Below, piece after piece: positions 1-5,252 of a stretch of DNA of 11,645 nucleotides (the first letter of the stretch is position 1; every line of letters starts with the position of its first letter). The position numbers and the translations under genes were made by a program. The notes below the pieces were generated by a model that was not told the origin of the DNA, made no database searches, and worked only from the letters and a program-made list of their open reading frames with translations. The DNA is taken from contig CAUABB010000030.1 in assembly GCA_958427155.1 (NCBI GenBank), positions 1-11,645 of the forward strand. Direction: 5' to 3'. The DNA comes from an uncultured Oscillospiraceae bacterium (GTDB taxonomy: Bacteria; Bacillota; Clostridia; Oscillospirales; Ruminococcaceae).

Positions 1-1
1 G

Positions 2-568
2 ATCCAGGTTGTCATTGTCCCAATTGCGCAGCACAAAGAGGGCGTTCTTGAAAAGGCGCGCGAAGTTGCTGATTCTCTGAAAGATGCCTTCCGCGTGAAA
101 CTTGACGACTCCGACAATTCCCCGGGCTGGAAGTTTAGCCAGTATGAAATGAAGGGTGTTCCGCTTCGGCTGGAGATTGGCCCCCGCGATATTGAACAGG
201 GTCAGTGTGTGTTGGTTCGCCGCGATAACCGTGAGAAGGTTGTTGTAAAACTGGAAGATTTAGCGACCGAAATTCCAAAGGTGCTTCAGGCGGTTCATGA
301 CGGACTTTATGAAAAGGCCCTCAAAAACCTGGAGGAGAAAACCTTTACTGCCCATAATTATGAGGAATTTCTCGATATTGCTGAGAATCATCCTGGTTTT
401 ATCAAAGCTATGTGGTGTGGAAATGCCGAATGTGAGGATAAACTCAAGGAAGTGACAGGCGGTGTTAAATCTCGGTGTATTCCGTTTGAGGAGGAACAGA
501 TCAGTGACACCTGCGTCTGCTGTGGGAAACCGGCAAAGCATATGGTATATTGGGGAAAACAGTATTAA
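2..568 (+). CDS. proS: Prolyl-tRNA synthetase, C-terminal part (5' end outside window)
   Basis: Cytoplasmic class II aminoacyl-tRNA synthetase that charges tRNA-Pro. Only the last 188 codons are present; the reading frame is already open at base 2 and runs to TAA at 566-568. The fragment begins with IQVVIVPIAQ, which matches the start of the anticodon-binding domain of short, archaeal/eukaryotic-type ProRS. It continues with WKFSQYEMKGVPLRLEIGPR, typical of that domain. The C-terminal extension has a CX4C (fragment residues 139 and 144) and a CX2C (171 and 174), the expected zinc ligands, and ends in KHMVYWGKQY, close to the family's characteristic terminal Tyr. The catalytic domain is upstream and cannot be judged. 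The gene is separated from rpsJ by a hairpin and a new promoter, so it is probably a separate transcription unit. Family assignment is firm; the substrate follows from the family. Confidence 0.95.
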   Translation: MQVVIVPIAQHKEGVLEKAREVADSLKDAFRVKLDDSDNSPGWKFSQYEMKGVPLRLEIGPRDIEQGQCVLVRRDNREKVVVKLEDLATEIPKVLQAVHDGLYEKALKNLEEKTFTAHNYEEFLDIAENHPGFIKAMWCGNAECEDKLKEVTGGVKSRCIPFEEEQISDTCVCCGKPAKHMVYWGKQY

Positions 569-571
569 TAC

Positions 572-620
572 AAATAGAAGCAATCTGTTGTGCAATTTGC
601 ACAACAGATTGCTTCTATTT
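572..620 (+). terminator. Strong hairpin after proS, probable terminator
   Basis: A perfect inverted repeat: the arm at 572-593 is the exact reverse complement of 599-620 (22 bp). A further A594-T598 pair leaves a 3-nt loop. It starts 4 nt after the proS stop codon, as expected of a terminator. The right arm is followed by an A-rich stretch and ATATTT (621-631), not a clean T-run, so termination by the standard intrinsic mechanism is less certain. It could also act as a 3'-end stabiliser. It is not seen elsewhere in the window. Confidence 0.6.
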
Positions 621-646
621 AAAAAATATTTCTACAAACATTTTGC

Positions 647-675
647 TTGCTGTTGTAGAACGCCTATAGTATAAT
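647..675 (+). promoter_or_regulatory. Promoter of the S10 operon (sigma-A type)
   Basis: A perfect -10 hexamer TATAAT lies at 670-675 with a TTG-containing -35 (TTGCTG, 647-652) exactly 17 nt upstream. The -35 matches TTGACA at only three positions. Transcription would begin at about the GG at 681-682, giving a leader of about 305 nt before rpsJ. The position between the proS hairpin and rpsJ fits a promoter for the whole ribosomal protein cluster. An 8-bp inverted repeat (630-637 and 653-660) surrounds the -35 region and could be an operator or just a hairpin. Sequence inference only. Confidence 0.65.
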
Positions 676-798
676 AATAGGGCACGACTGCGACAGATAT
701 GCGATGAAGCGGGAGGTGGCCGCCTGAAATGGCGGGGAATTTCCGTGGAGTATGTCCGATTTTAAACCGGGCGACAACAATTACTGAACAAGTAGTAG

Positions 799-835
799 GG
801 TATATACTGTTGTGGAATTCCACGATAAGTATACC
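799..835 (+). promoter_or_regulatory. Long stem-loop in the S10 leader
   Basis: The 5' side (799-808, GGTATATACT) pairs with 827-835 (ending AGTATACC) across a 2-nt bulge. The stem continues through T810-A825 and two G-T wobbles to the palindrome GTGGAATTCCAC (812-823), which closes an AATT tetraloop. This is the most extended structure in the leader and a candidate protein-binding site. The pairing was read by eye; no folding energy was calculated. Confidence 0.5.
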
Positions 836-879
836 TGCGTCGTATGGGTATGGGGTTCTTGCGGCTCTGTACTGGATTT

Positions 880-911
880 CCGGAAAAACTGCGTGTTTTT
901 TCGGTTTTTTT
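880..911 (+). terminator. Intrinsic-terminator-like hairpin in the S10 leader (attenuator candidate)
   Basis: The arm CCGGAAAAAC (880-889) pairs with GTTTTTTCGG (895-904) through 10 bp with one G-T wobble. The loop is TGCGT and seven Ts follow (905-911). A stem plus T-run inside the leader, about 78 nt before the rpsJ start and in the sense direction, is what a transcription attenuator looks like. The lower stem is GC-rich but the middle is A-T pairs, so strength is moderate. No proven antiterminator is visible, although TTTCCG at 740-745 could pair with 881-886. Confidence 0.6.
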
Positions 912-952
912 ATGAAACATTGCGAAACACACGGCGCCGTGTTCAGAGGTTG

Positions 953-973
953 ATGTTCACCGCGAACATTTTT
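953..973 (+). promoter_or_regulatory. Hairpin abutting the rpsJ ribosome binding site
   Basis: ATGTTC (953-958) pairs with GAACAT (964-969) around an ACCGC loop. It is followed by TTTT (970-973) and then directly by the AAGGAGG ribosome binding site (974-980). It could influence access to the rpsJ start or serve as a weak second pause or terminator. Only 6 bp long, so a functional role is speculative. Confidence 0.35.
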
Positions 974-980
974 AAGGAGG
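974..980 (+). promoter_or_regulatory. rpsJ ribosome binding site (decides the GTG start)
   Basis: AAGGAGG is a full anti-16S match. It lies 8 nt before GTG at 989 but only 2 nt before the in-frame ATG at 983. The spacing therefore favours GTG 989. Confidence 0.85.
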
Positions 981-988
981 CGATGAAA

Positions 989-1300
989 GTGGCAGTCAAG
1001 GAAAAAATCAGAATCAGACTTAAGAGTTACGATCACAGTTTGGTGGATGCTGCGGCGTCTAAAATTGTAGAAACCGCAAAACGTACAGGGGCACGGGTAT
1101 CCGGTCCAATTCCGCTCCCAACTGAGAAAGAGGTTGTAACGATTCTTCGTGCTGTTCATAAATATAAAGACAGCCGGGAACAGTTTGAGATGAGAACCCA
1201 CAAAAGACTCATTGACATTTTAAGGCCGTCCAACAAAACTGTTGAGGCTTTACAGGGTCTTGAGCTTCCTGCCGGCGTGGAACTGGAGATTAAACTCTAA
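989..1300 (+). CDS. rpsJ: 30S ribosomal protein S10 (NusE)
   Basis: S10 (uS10) sits in the 30S head. As NusE it also partners NusB/NusG in transcription antitermination and transcription-translation coupling. The 103-residue product has the family length. It carries EKIRIRLKSYDH near the N-terminus, GPIPLPTEK at 39-47 (base of the long loop that enters the head), and the signature HKYKDSREQFEMRTHKR at 57-73. I chose the GTG at 989 because AAGGAGG is 8 nt upstream and the protein then starts MAVKEKIRIR as in relatives. Upstream in-frame starts (GTG 812, ATG 983) lie in the structured leader or too close to the ribosome binding site. It is the first gene of the cluster, followed after 63 nt by rplC. 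Identification is certain. Confidence 0.97.
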   Translation: MAVKEKIRIRLKSYDHSLVDAAASKIVETAKRTGARVSGPIPLPTEKEVVTILRAVHKYKDSREQFEMRTHKRLIDILRPSNKTVEALQGLELPAGVELEIKL

Positions 1301-1319
1301 AGACCGCGGCGCAGGTCAA

Positions 1320-1338
1320 GTTGGCGGTTTCCGTCAAC
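1320..1338 (+). repeat. Small hairpin in the rpsJ-rplC spacer
   Basis: GTTGGCGG (1320-1327) and CCGTCAAC (1331-1338) form an 8-bp stem with one G-T wobble around a TTT loop. It lies 12 nt before the rplC ribosome binding site. No T-run follows, so it is not a terminator. It might act in RNA stability or translation of rplC. Confidence 0.4.
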
Positions 1339-1363
1339 CAATAACCGAATAGGAGGAAAGACA

Positions 1364-1999
1364 ATGAAAAAAGGTATCGTTGGTAAGAAAATCGGCATGA
1401 CGCAGATTTTCGATGACAACGGCAGAGTGATTCCGGTAACCGTTGTGGAAGCCGGCCCCTGCGTAGTGGTCCAGAAGAAGACCGCTGAGAACGATGGCTA
1501 TTCCGCTGTACAGCTCGGCTTTGGCGAGATCAGCGTGAAAAACGCCAACAAACCGCAGAAAGGTCATTTCGCGAAAGCGGACGCCGCGGTAAAAAGAACG
1601 CTGAAAGAATTCAAACTCGACGATGTGGATTCTCTCAATTTGGGAGACATTGTGAAAGCTGACACCTTTGAGGTCGGCGACATTGTAGATGTTTGTGGCA
1701 CCAGCAAAGGTAAAGGATTTGCCGGCACCATCAAGCGTTATAATAACAGATCGCTGAAAGCGACTCACGGTACAGGTCCGGTTGCCAGACACGCCGGTTC
1801 TATGGGTGCTGGTTCAGACCCGTCCAGAATTATGAAGGGCAAGAAAATGCCTGGTCATCTCGGAGCGGAAACTGTAACAGTTCAGAACCTTGAAGTTGTT
1901 AAGGTTGACGCTGAAAACAATTTGATTGCACTCAAAGGCGCAATCCCCGGTCCAAAGGGCGGTATTGTCACCATTAAGAGTGCTGTGAAGAAAGCTTAA
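1364..1999 (+). CDS. rplC: 50S ribosomal protein L3
   Basis: L3 (uL3) is an early-assembly 23S rRNA binder whose extended loop approaches the peptidyl transferase centre. The 211-residue product opens with GIVGKKIGMTQIF (4-16), typical of the family. It has the central KGKGFAGTIKRYN (115-127), the start of the conserved extension, then GSMGAGSDPSRIMKGKKMPG (145-164) and IPGPKGG (194-200). ATG 1364 is preceded by AGGAGG at 1351-1356 with 7 nt spacing. In the loop, THGTGPVARHAG (134-145) replaces the SHGSxxHRRPG form of Bacillus and E. coli; I recall this variant from some Clostridia. rplD follows after 17 nt. Identification is certain. Confidence 0.97.
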   Translation: MKKGIVGKKIGMTQIFDDNGRVIPVTVVEAGPCVVVQKKTAENDGYSAVQLGFGEISVKNANKPQKGHFAKADAAVKRTLKEFKLDDVDSLNLGDIVKADTFEVGDIVDVCGTSKGKGFAGTIKRYNNRSLKATHGTGPVARHAGSMGAGSDPSRIMKGKKMPGHLGAETVTVQNLEVVKVDAENNLIALKGAIPGPKGGIVTIKSAVKKA

Positions 2000-2016
2000 C
2001 GGAAGGAGGAAGCAAC

Positions 2017-2640
2017 ATGCCAAGCATGAAAGTACTGGATAAAAACGGCAAAGAGGTTTCCACGATGGAGCTTTCTGATGCTATTTTCGGCATAACTCCA
2101 AATGAGGCAGTTATGCATATGGCTGTGGTTAATTTCTTGGCTAATCAGCGCCAGGGGACGCAGTCTACCCTTACACGCACTGAGGTTCGTGGTGGTGGCC
2201 GCAAGCCTTGGAGACAAAAAGGGACAGGTCATGCAAGACAGGGTTCGATCCGCGCTCCGCAGTGGAGACACGGCGGCGTTGCTCTTGGTCCGAAGCCCCG
2301 TGATTATCGGTTCGCTTTGAATAAAAAGGTTCGCGCTCTCGCACTGAAATCTGCGCTTTCTGCAAAGGTTCAGGGCGGCGAGATGGTGATTCTTGACAGT
2401 TTCGGCCTGGAAGAGTACAAAACCAAAGAAATGGTTCGTATCCTGAGCGCGCTTGACGCGGGCAAGAAAGTTTTGATTGCCCTGCCGACAGTCGATCAGA
2501 AGGTCATTAAGAGCGCAAGCAACATTCCGGGTGTGAAAACAACACAGTACAACACTTTGAATGTATATGACATTCTCAACTGTGATAAAGTAGTCATGCT
2601 CAAAGATACCGCTCTCAAACTTGAGGAGGTGTACGCGTAA
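2017..2640 (+). CDS. rplD: 50S ribosomal protein L4
   Basis: L4 (uL4) binds 23S rRNA domain I, and its long loop helps form the constriction of the nascent peptide exit tunnel. In E. coli it is also the autogenous repressor of the S10 operon, which makes it the first candidate regulator of the leader seen here (inference). The 207-residue product has the globular start VLDKNGKEVSTMELSD (6-21), the basic tunnel loop with GGGRKPWRQKGTGHARQGS (59-77), and RAPQWRHGGVALGP (79-92). The C-terminal half, with MVILDSFGL and NIPGVKTTQYNTLNVYDIL, is the Rossmann-like core. ATG 2017 has GGAAGGAGGAA just upstream. Its TAA shares one base with the rplW ATG (TAATG at 2638-2642), indicating translational coupling. 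Confidence 0.97.
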   Translation: MPSMKVLDKNGKEVSTMELSDAIFGITPNEAVMHMAVVNFLANQRQGTQSTLTRTEVRGGGRKPWRQKGTGHARQGSIRAPQWRHGGVALGPKPRDYRFALNKKVRALALKSALSAKVQGGEMVILDSFGLEEYKTKEMVRILSALDAGKKVLIALPTVDQKVIKSASNIPGVKTTQYNTLNVYDILNCDKVVMLKDTALKLEEVYA

Positions 2641-2933
2641 TGAAAGCACCGCAGGATATCATTATCCGCCCGATCATGACAGAGAAATCCATCACGAGCG
2701 TTGCGGAGAGAAAATACACCTTTAAGGTCGCGAAGGATTCCAACAAAATTGAAATCGCTCAGGCGGTTGAAGCTCTGTTCGGCGTAAAGGTCTTGAAAGT
2801 TAATACGATGAACTGTAAGGGCCGCGCAAAACGTGTTGGGATGAACGCCGGCTTCCAGCCTGACTGGAAAAAAGCGATTGTCACCCTCACAGAAGATTCT
2901 AAAGGAATCGAAATTTTTGAGAGCCTGGCATAA
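2640..2933 (+). CDS. rplW: 50S ribosomal protein L23
   Basis: L23 (uL23) lies at the tunnel exit and is the docking site for trigger factor and SRP. The 97-residue product has the usual length. It shows DIIIRPIMTEKSI (6-18) at the N-terminus, with Glu15 in the family's T-E-K motif, then RKYTFKVAKDSNKIEI (24-39). The NKIEIAQAVEALFGVKVLKV segment (35-54) is the family signature. KGRAKRVG (60-67) is the loop reaching into the tunnel. The start overlaps the rplD stop by 1 nt, and its ribosome binding site AGGAGGT (2624-2630) lies inside rplD. A 91-nt spacer with two hairpins separates it from rplB, unusually long for this cluster. Confidence 0.97.
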   Translation: MKAPQDIIIRPIMTEKSITSVAERKYTFKVAKDSNKIEIAQAVEALFGVKVLKVNTMNCKGRAKRVGMNAGFQPDWKKAIVTLTEDSKGIEIFESLA

Positions 2934-2946
2934 TGCCTTTGTGACA

Positions 2947-2965
2947 GTCCGGAGTTAATCCGGAC
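2947..2965 (+). repeat. Hairpin 1 in the rplW-rplB spacer
   Basis: GTCCGGA (2947-2953) and TCCGGAC (2959-2965) form a perfect 7-bp stem with a GTTAA loop. It starts 13 nt after the rplW stop. No T-run follows, so read-through into rplB is expected. Confidence 0.55.
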
Positions 2966-2975
2966 GGTGATGTAT

Positions 2976-2997
2976 GAGGGCGGCGCCAAACGCCCTC
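2976..2997 (+). repeat. Hairpin 2 in the rplW-rplB spacer
   Basis: GAGGGCG (2976-2982) and CGCCCTC (2991-2997) form a perfect 7-bp GC-rich stem with an 8-nt loop containing GGCGCC-like sequence. It comes 10 nt after hairpin 1 and 13 nt before the rplB ribosome binding site (AAGGAG, 3011-3016). With hairpin 1 it makes a compact structured spacer that could tune rplB expression or mRNA processing. Confidence 0.55.
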
Positions 2998-3024
2998 GCT
3001 AAACCGAAACAAGGAGTGAAAATA

Positions 3025-3858
3025 ATGGCAATTAAAAGCTACAAGCCAACAACCCCGTCCAGACGTCATATGACGGTCATTGACTATTCCGGGTTGTCTA
3101 AAGTAGCGCCGGAGAAAAGTTTGCTTGAGCCGCTCAAGAAGACTTCCGGACGCAACAGTTACGGCAGAATTACCGTTCGTCATCACGGCGGCGGAAACAG
3201 AAAGAAATACCGTGTAATTGATTTTAAACGCGACAAAGTTGGGATGAACGCGGAGGTAATGACTCTGGAGTATGATCCGAATCGCTCCGCTCACATCGCA
3301 CTGGTAAAATATGAAGACGGCGAGAAGCGTTATATTATCGCTCCGATCGGCTTGAAAGTCGGCGATATAGTAAGAGCTGGTGAAGACGCTGACATTAAGC
3401 CGGGCAACGCTCTTCCACTGAGTGCAATCCCGGTTGGTACCGTCATCCACAACATTGAGCTGTATCCGGGAAAAGGCGCTCAGCTGGTAAGATCCGCCGG
3501 AAACATGGCACAGCTGATGGCGAAAGAGGGTTCTTATGCGTTGATCCGTCTGCCTTCCGGTGAGCAGAGAAACATTCCTGCGAATTGTATGGCGACTGTC
3601 GGCCAGGTTGGAAATACCGATCATGAGAACACCCACATCGGCAAGGCCGGTAAAAAACGTCATCTGGGCTGGCGCCCAACTGTCCGCGGTTCTGTTATGA
3701 ACCCGAACGACCATCCGCACGGCGGTGGTGAAGGTAAATCTCCTATCGGACGTCCCGGACCTGTTACGCCTTGGGGTAAACCGACCCTGGGTTACAAGAC
3801 CCGTGCGAAACATCATCGCTCCGATAAGTTTATCGTAAAACGCAGAAATGCGAAGTAA
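3025..3858 (+). CDS. rplB: 50S ribosomal protein L2
   Basis: L2 (uL2) is a core 23S rRNA binder needed for subunit association and peptidyl transferase assembly. The 277-residue product is the standard bacterial length. It shows GRITVRHHGGGNRKKYR (47-63) in the N-terminal RNA-binding domain and LPSGEQRNIPANCMATVGQV (176-195) in the SH3-like part. The C-terminal signature MNPNDHPHGGGEGKSP (225-240) follows; His230 corresponds to the conserved His229 of E. coli L2. ATG 3025 was chosen over the in-frame ATG 2974 because AAGGAG (3011-3016) is 8 nt upstream and the protein then starts MAIKSYKPTTPSRR like its relatives. The longer version would translate hairpin 2. rpsS follows after 23 nt. Confidence 0.97.
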   Translation: MAIKSYKPTTPSRRHMTVIDYSGLSKVAPEKSLLEPLKKTSGRNSYGRITVRHHGGGNRKKYRVIDFKRDKVGMNAEVMTLEYDPNRSAHIALVKYEDGEKRYIIAPIGLKVGDIVRAGEDADIKPGNALPLSAIPVGTVIHNIELYPGKGAQLVRSAGNMAQLMAKEGSYALIRLPSGEQRNIPANCMATVGQVGNTDHENTHIGKAGKKRHLGWRPTVRGSVMNPNDHPHGGGEGKSPIGRPGPVTPWGKPTLGYKTRAKHHRSDKFIVKRRNAK

Positions 3859-3881
3859 TCGGAAAGGAGACAGATGAATCT

Positions 3882-4166
3882 ATGGGCAGAAGTGTTAAAA
3901 AAGGACCATATGTCCAGCCGGTCCTGTTAAAACGTGTTCAGAAGATGAACGAAAACGGGGAAAAGGTTGTTCTGAAAACCTGGAGCCGCGCCTCTACGAT
4001 TTTCCCGGATTTTGTTGGTCATACATTCGCAGTTCACGATGGACGCAAGCATGTTCCGGTCTATGTGACCGAGGATATGGTAGGACACAAGCTCGGCGAG
4101 TTTGCTCCAACCAGAACCTATAAGGGCCATGCCGGTTCCAAGACATCAAATAACGGTAAGAAATAG
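3882..4166 (+). CDS. rpsS: 30S ribosomal protein S19
   Basis: S19 (uS19) is in the 30S head, pairs with S13 and contacts the A-site finger of 23S rRNA. The 94-residue product has the typical start RSVKKGPYV (3-11), the TWSRASTIFPDFVGHTFAVH segment (33-52), and the family signature GRKHVPVYVTEDMVGHKLGE (54-73) followed by FAPTRTYKGHAG (74-85). GGAAAGGAG lies shortly before ATG 3882. It sits 23 nt after rplB and 19 nt before rplV, the normal S10-operon order. Nothing unusual was seen. Confidence 0.97.
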   Translation: MGRSVKKGPYVQPVLLKRVQKMNENGEKVVLKTWSRASTIFPDFVGHTFAVHDGRKHVPVYVTEDMVGHKLGEFAPTRTYKGHAGSKTSNNGKK

Positions 4167-4185
4167 GCCGGAAGGAGGATTTTGA

Positions 4186-4521
4186 ATGGAAGCAAGGGCT
4201 TACCTCAGACATGCCCGTATCGCCCCGAGAAAGGTTCAGATTGTTCTGGATTTGATCCGCAATAAGCCGGTCGACCTCGCTATGGCGATCTTGAAAAACA
4301 CACCGAAAGCCGCGTGTGAGCCTCTGGTAAAACTTCTGGCATCAGCTATTGCTAACGCCGAAAACAACCACAATATGAACAGAGACGAGCTTTATGTAGC
4401 GGAATGTTTTGTCACCCCGGGTCCGACCCTGAAACGGATTCGTCCGAGAGCGCAGGGCAGAGCCTTTAAGGTGCTCAAAAGAACTTCGCACATCACCCTG
4501 GTCCTGAAGGAAAAGGAATAA
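4186..4521 (+). CDS. rplV: 50S ribosomal protein L22
   Basis: L22 (uL22) binds all 23S rRNA domains, and its beta-hairpin lines the exit tunnel, where changes affect macrolide response in other bacteria. The 111-residue product starts EARAYLRHARIAPRKVQIV (2-20), with the conserved R-I-A-P-R-K motif. The globular fold continues through LASAIANAENNHNMN (51-65). The tunnel hairpin is around GPTLKRIRPRAQGRAFKVLK (79-98), with the basic tip intact. GGAAGGAGG precedes ATG 4186. rpsC follows after 20 nt. Confidence 0.97.
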   Translation: MEARAYLRHARIAPRKVQIVLDLIRNKPVDLAMAILKNTPKAACEPLVKLLASAIANAENNHNMNRDELYVAECFVTPGPTLKRIRPRAQGRAFKVLKRTSHITLVLKEKE

Positions 4522-4541
4522 GCTGAAAGAGGAGGTAAACT

Positions 4542-5252
4542 ATGGGACAGAAAGTAAACCCACACGGCTTTAGAGTGGGCGTTATCAAAGACTGGGATTC
4601 CCGCTGGTTTGTGAACGACGCTGCTTTCGGCGATACTCTCGTTGAGGATTACAAAATTCGTAAATTCTTAAAAAAGAGCTTGTACGCTGCAGGCGTTCCG
4701 CAGATTGAGATCGAGCGTGACGCCCTCAAAGTCAGAATTCATATTCATTGTGCAAAACCGGGCCTTGTAATCGGTCGCGGTGGCGCTGAAATTGAAAAAC
4801 TTCGCGCGACTCTCCAGAAAATGCTTGGGAAAACCGTGCTGATCAACATTGTTGAAGTAAAACAGCCGGATCTTAATGCACAGCTGGTCGCTGAGAATAT
4901 CGCTTCCCAGCTTGAGCGTAGAATTTCTTTCAGACGCGCTATGAAACAGAGCATCGGAAGAACGATGAAATTGGGCGCGAAAGGGATTAAAACAACAGTT
5001 TCTGGTCGTCTGGGCGGTGCGGAAATTGCCCGTACAGAAAGCTATCATGAGGGTACAATCCCTCTTCAGACTATCCGTGCTGATATTGACTACGGCTTTG
5101 CTGAGGCTTCTACCACTTACGGCCGTATCGGCGTAAAAGTATGGATTTATAAAGGCGAGGTTCTCAAAGGTGAGGTTGGAGCAAACTCTTCCCGCAGAAA
5201 TGAGAGAACTGAAAGCCGCAGAAGACCCCGTAGGGAAGGAGGTAGCAAGTAA
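4542..5252 (+). CDS. rpsC: 30S ribosomal protein S3
   Basis: S3 (uS3) is at the mRNA entry channel of the 30S head and, with S4 and S5, contributes to mRNA unwinding. The 236-residue product starts GQKVNPHGFRVGVIKDWDS (2-20), the usual N-terminus. It has a type II KH domain with the GxxG loop in LVIGRGGAEIEKLR (75-88). The C-terminal domain includes GIKTTVSGRLGGAEIART. The C-terminal tail is highly basic (NERTESRRRPRREGGSK). AGAGGAGG lies before ATG 4542. The stop overlaps rplP by 1 nt (TAATG at 5250-5254), and the rplP ribosome binding site (GGAAGGAGGT) is within the last rpsC codons, which indicates coupling. Confidence 0.97.
   Translation: MGQKVNPHGFRVGVIKDWDSRWFVNDAAFGDTLVEDYKIRKFLKKSLYAAGVPQIEIERDALKVRIHIHCAKPGLVIGRGGAEIEKLRATLQKMLGKTVLINIVEVKQPDLNAQLVAENIASQLERRISFRRAMKQSIGRTMKLGAKGIKTTVSGRLGGAEIARTESYHEGTIPLQTIRADIDYGFAEASTTYGRIGVKVWIYKGEVLKGEVGANSSRRNERTESRRRPRREGGSK

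Larger units (their letters stand above)
682..988 (+). promoter_or_regulatory. Long structured 5' leader of the S10 operon
   Basis: About 305 nt between the predicted transcription start and rpsJ, with no convincing gene. Going downstream it holds a small CCGCC/GGCGG hairpin (720-735), a long stem-loop (799-835), a terminator-like hairpin (880-911), a 14-bp palindrome ACACGGCGCCGTGT (929-942) and a hairpin just before the rpsJ ribosome binding site (953-969). Leaders of S10 operons are known sites of autogenous control by a ribosomal protein (L4 in E. coli, acting on transcription and translation). A similar role is inferred here from the architecture. I cannot match it to a named leader family, and no T-box consensus is visible. 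Confidence 0.6.

Noticed and set aside
812..988. Extension of rpsJ upstream to GTG 812 (162 residues)
   Set aside because: The extra 59 residues cover the terminator-like hairpin and palindromes, have no S10 likeness, and the strong ribosome binding site points to GTG 989.
682..988. T-box or other known riboswitch in the S10 leader
   Set aside because: No T-box consensus near the terminator, and no riboswitch core I recognise; a ribosomal protein leader is the more economical reading.
632..1201. 189-codon minus-strand frame opposite the S10 leader and rpsJ
   Set aside because: It overlaps the promoter, leader structures and rpsJ, has low-complexity Cys/Phe/His-rich translation and no visible ribosome binding site support.
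2974..3024. Extension of rplB to ATG 2974
   Set aside because: It would translate hairpin 2 and the AAGGAG site; the family start MAIKSYKPTTPSRR begins at 3025.
2899..3816. 305-codon open frame on the minus strand opposite rplB
   Set aside because: It lies opposite a certain L2 gene, has no recognisable domain, and similar antisense frames occur opposite other genes here because of codon bias.
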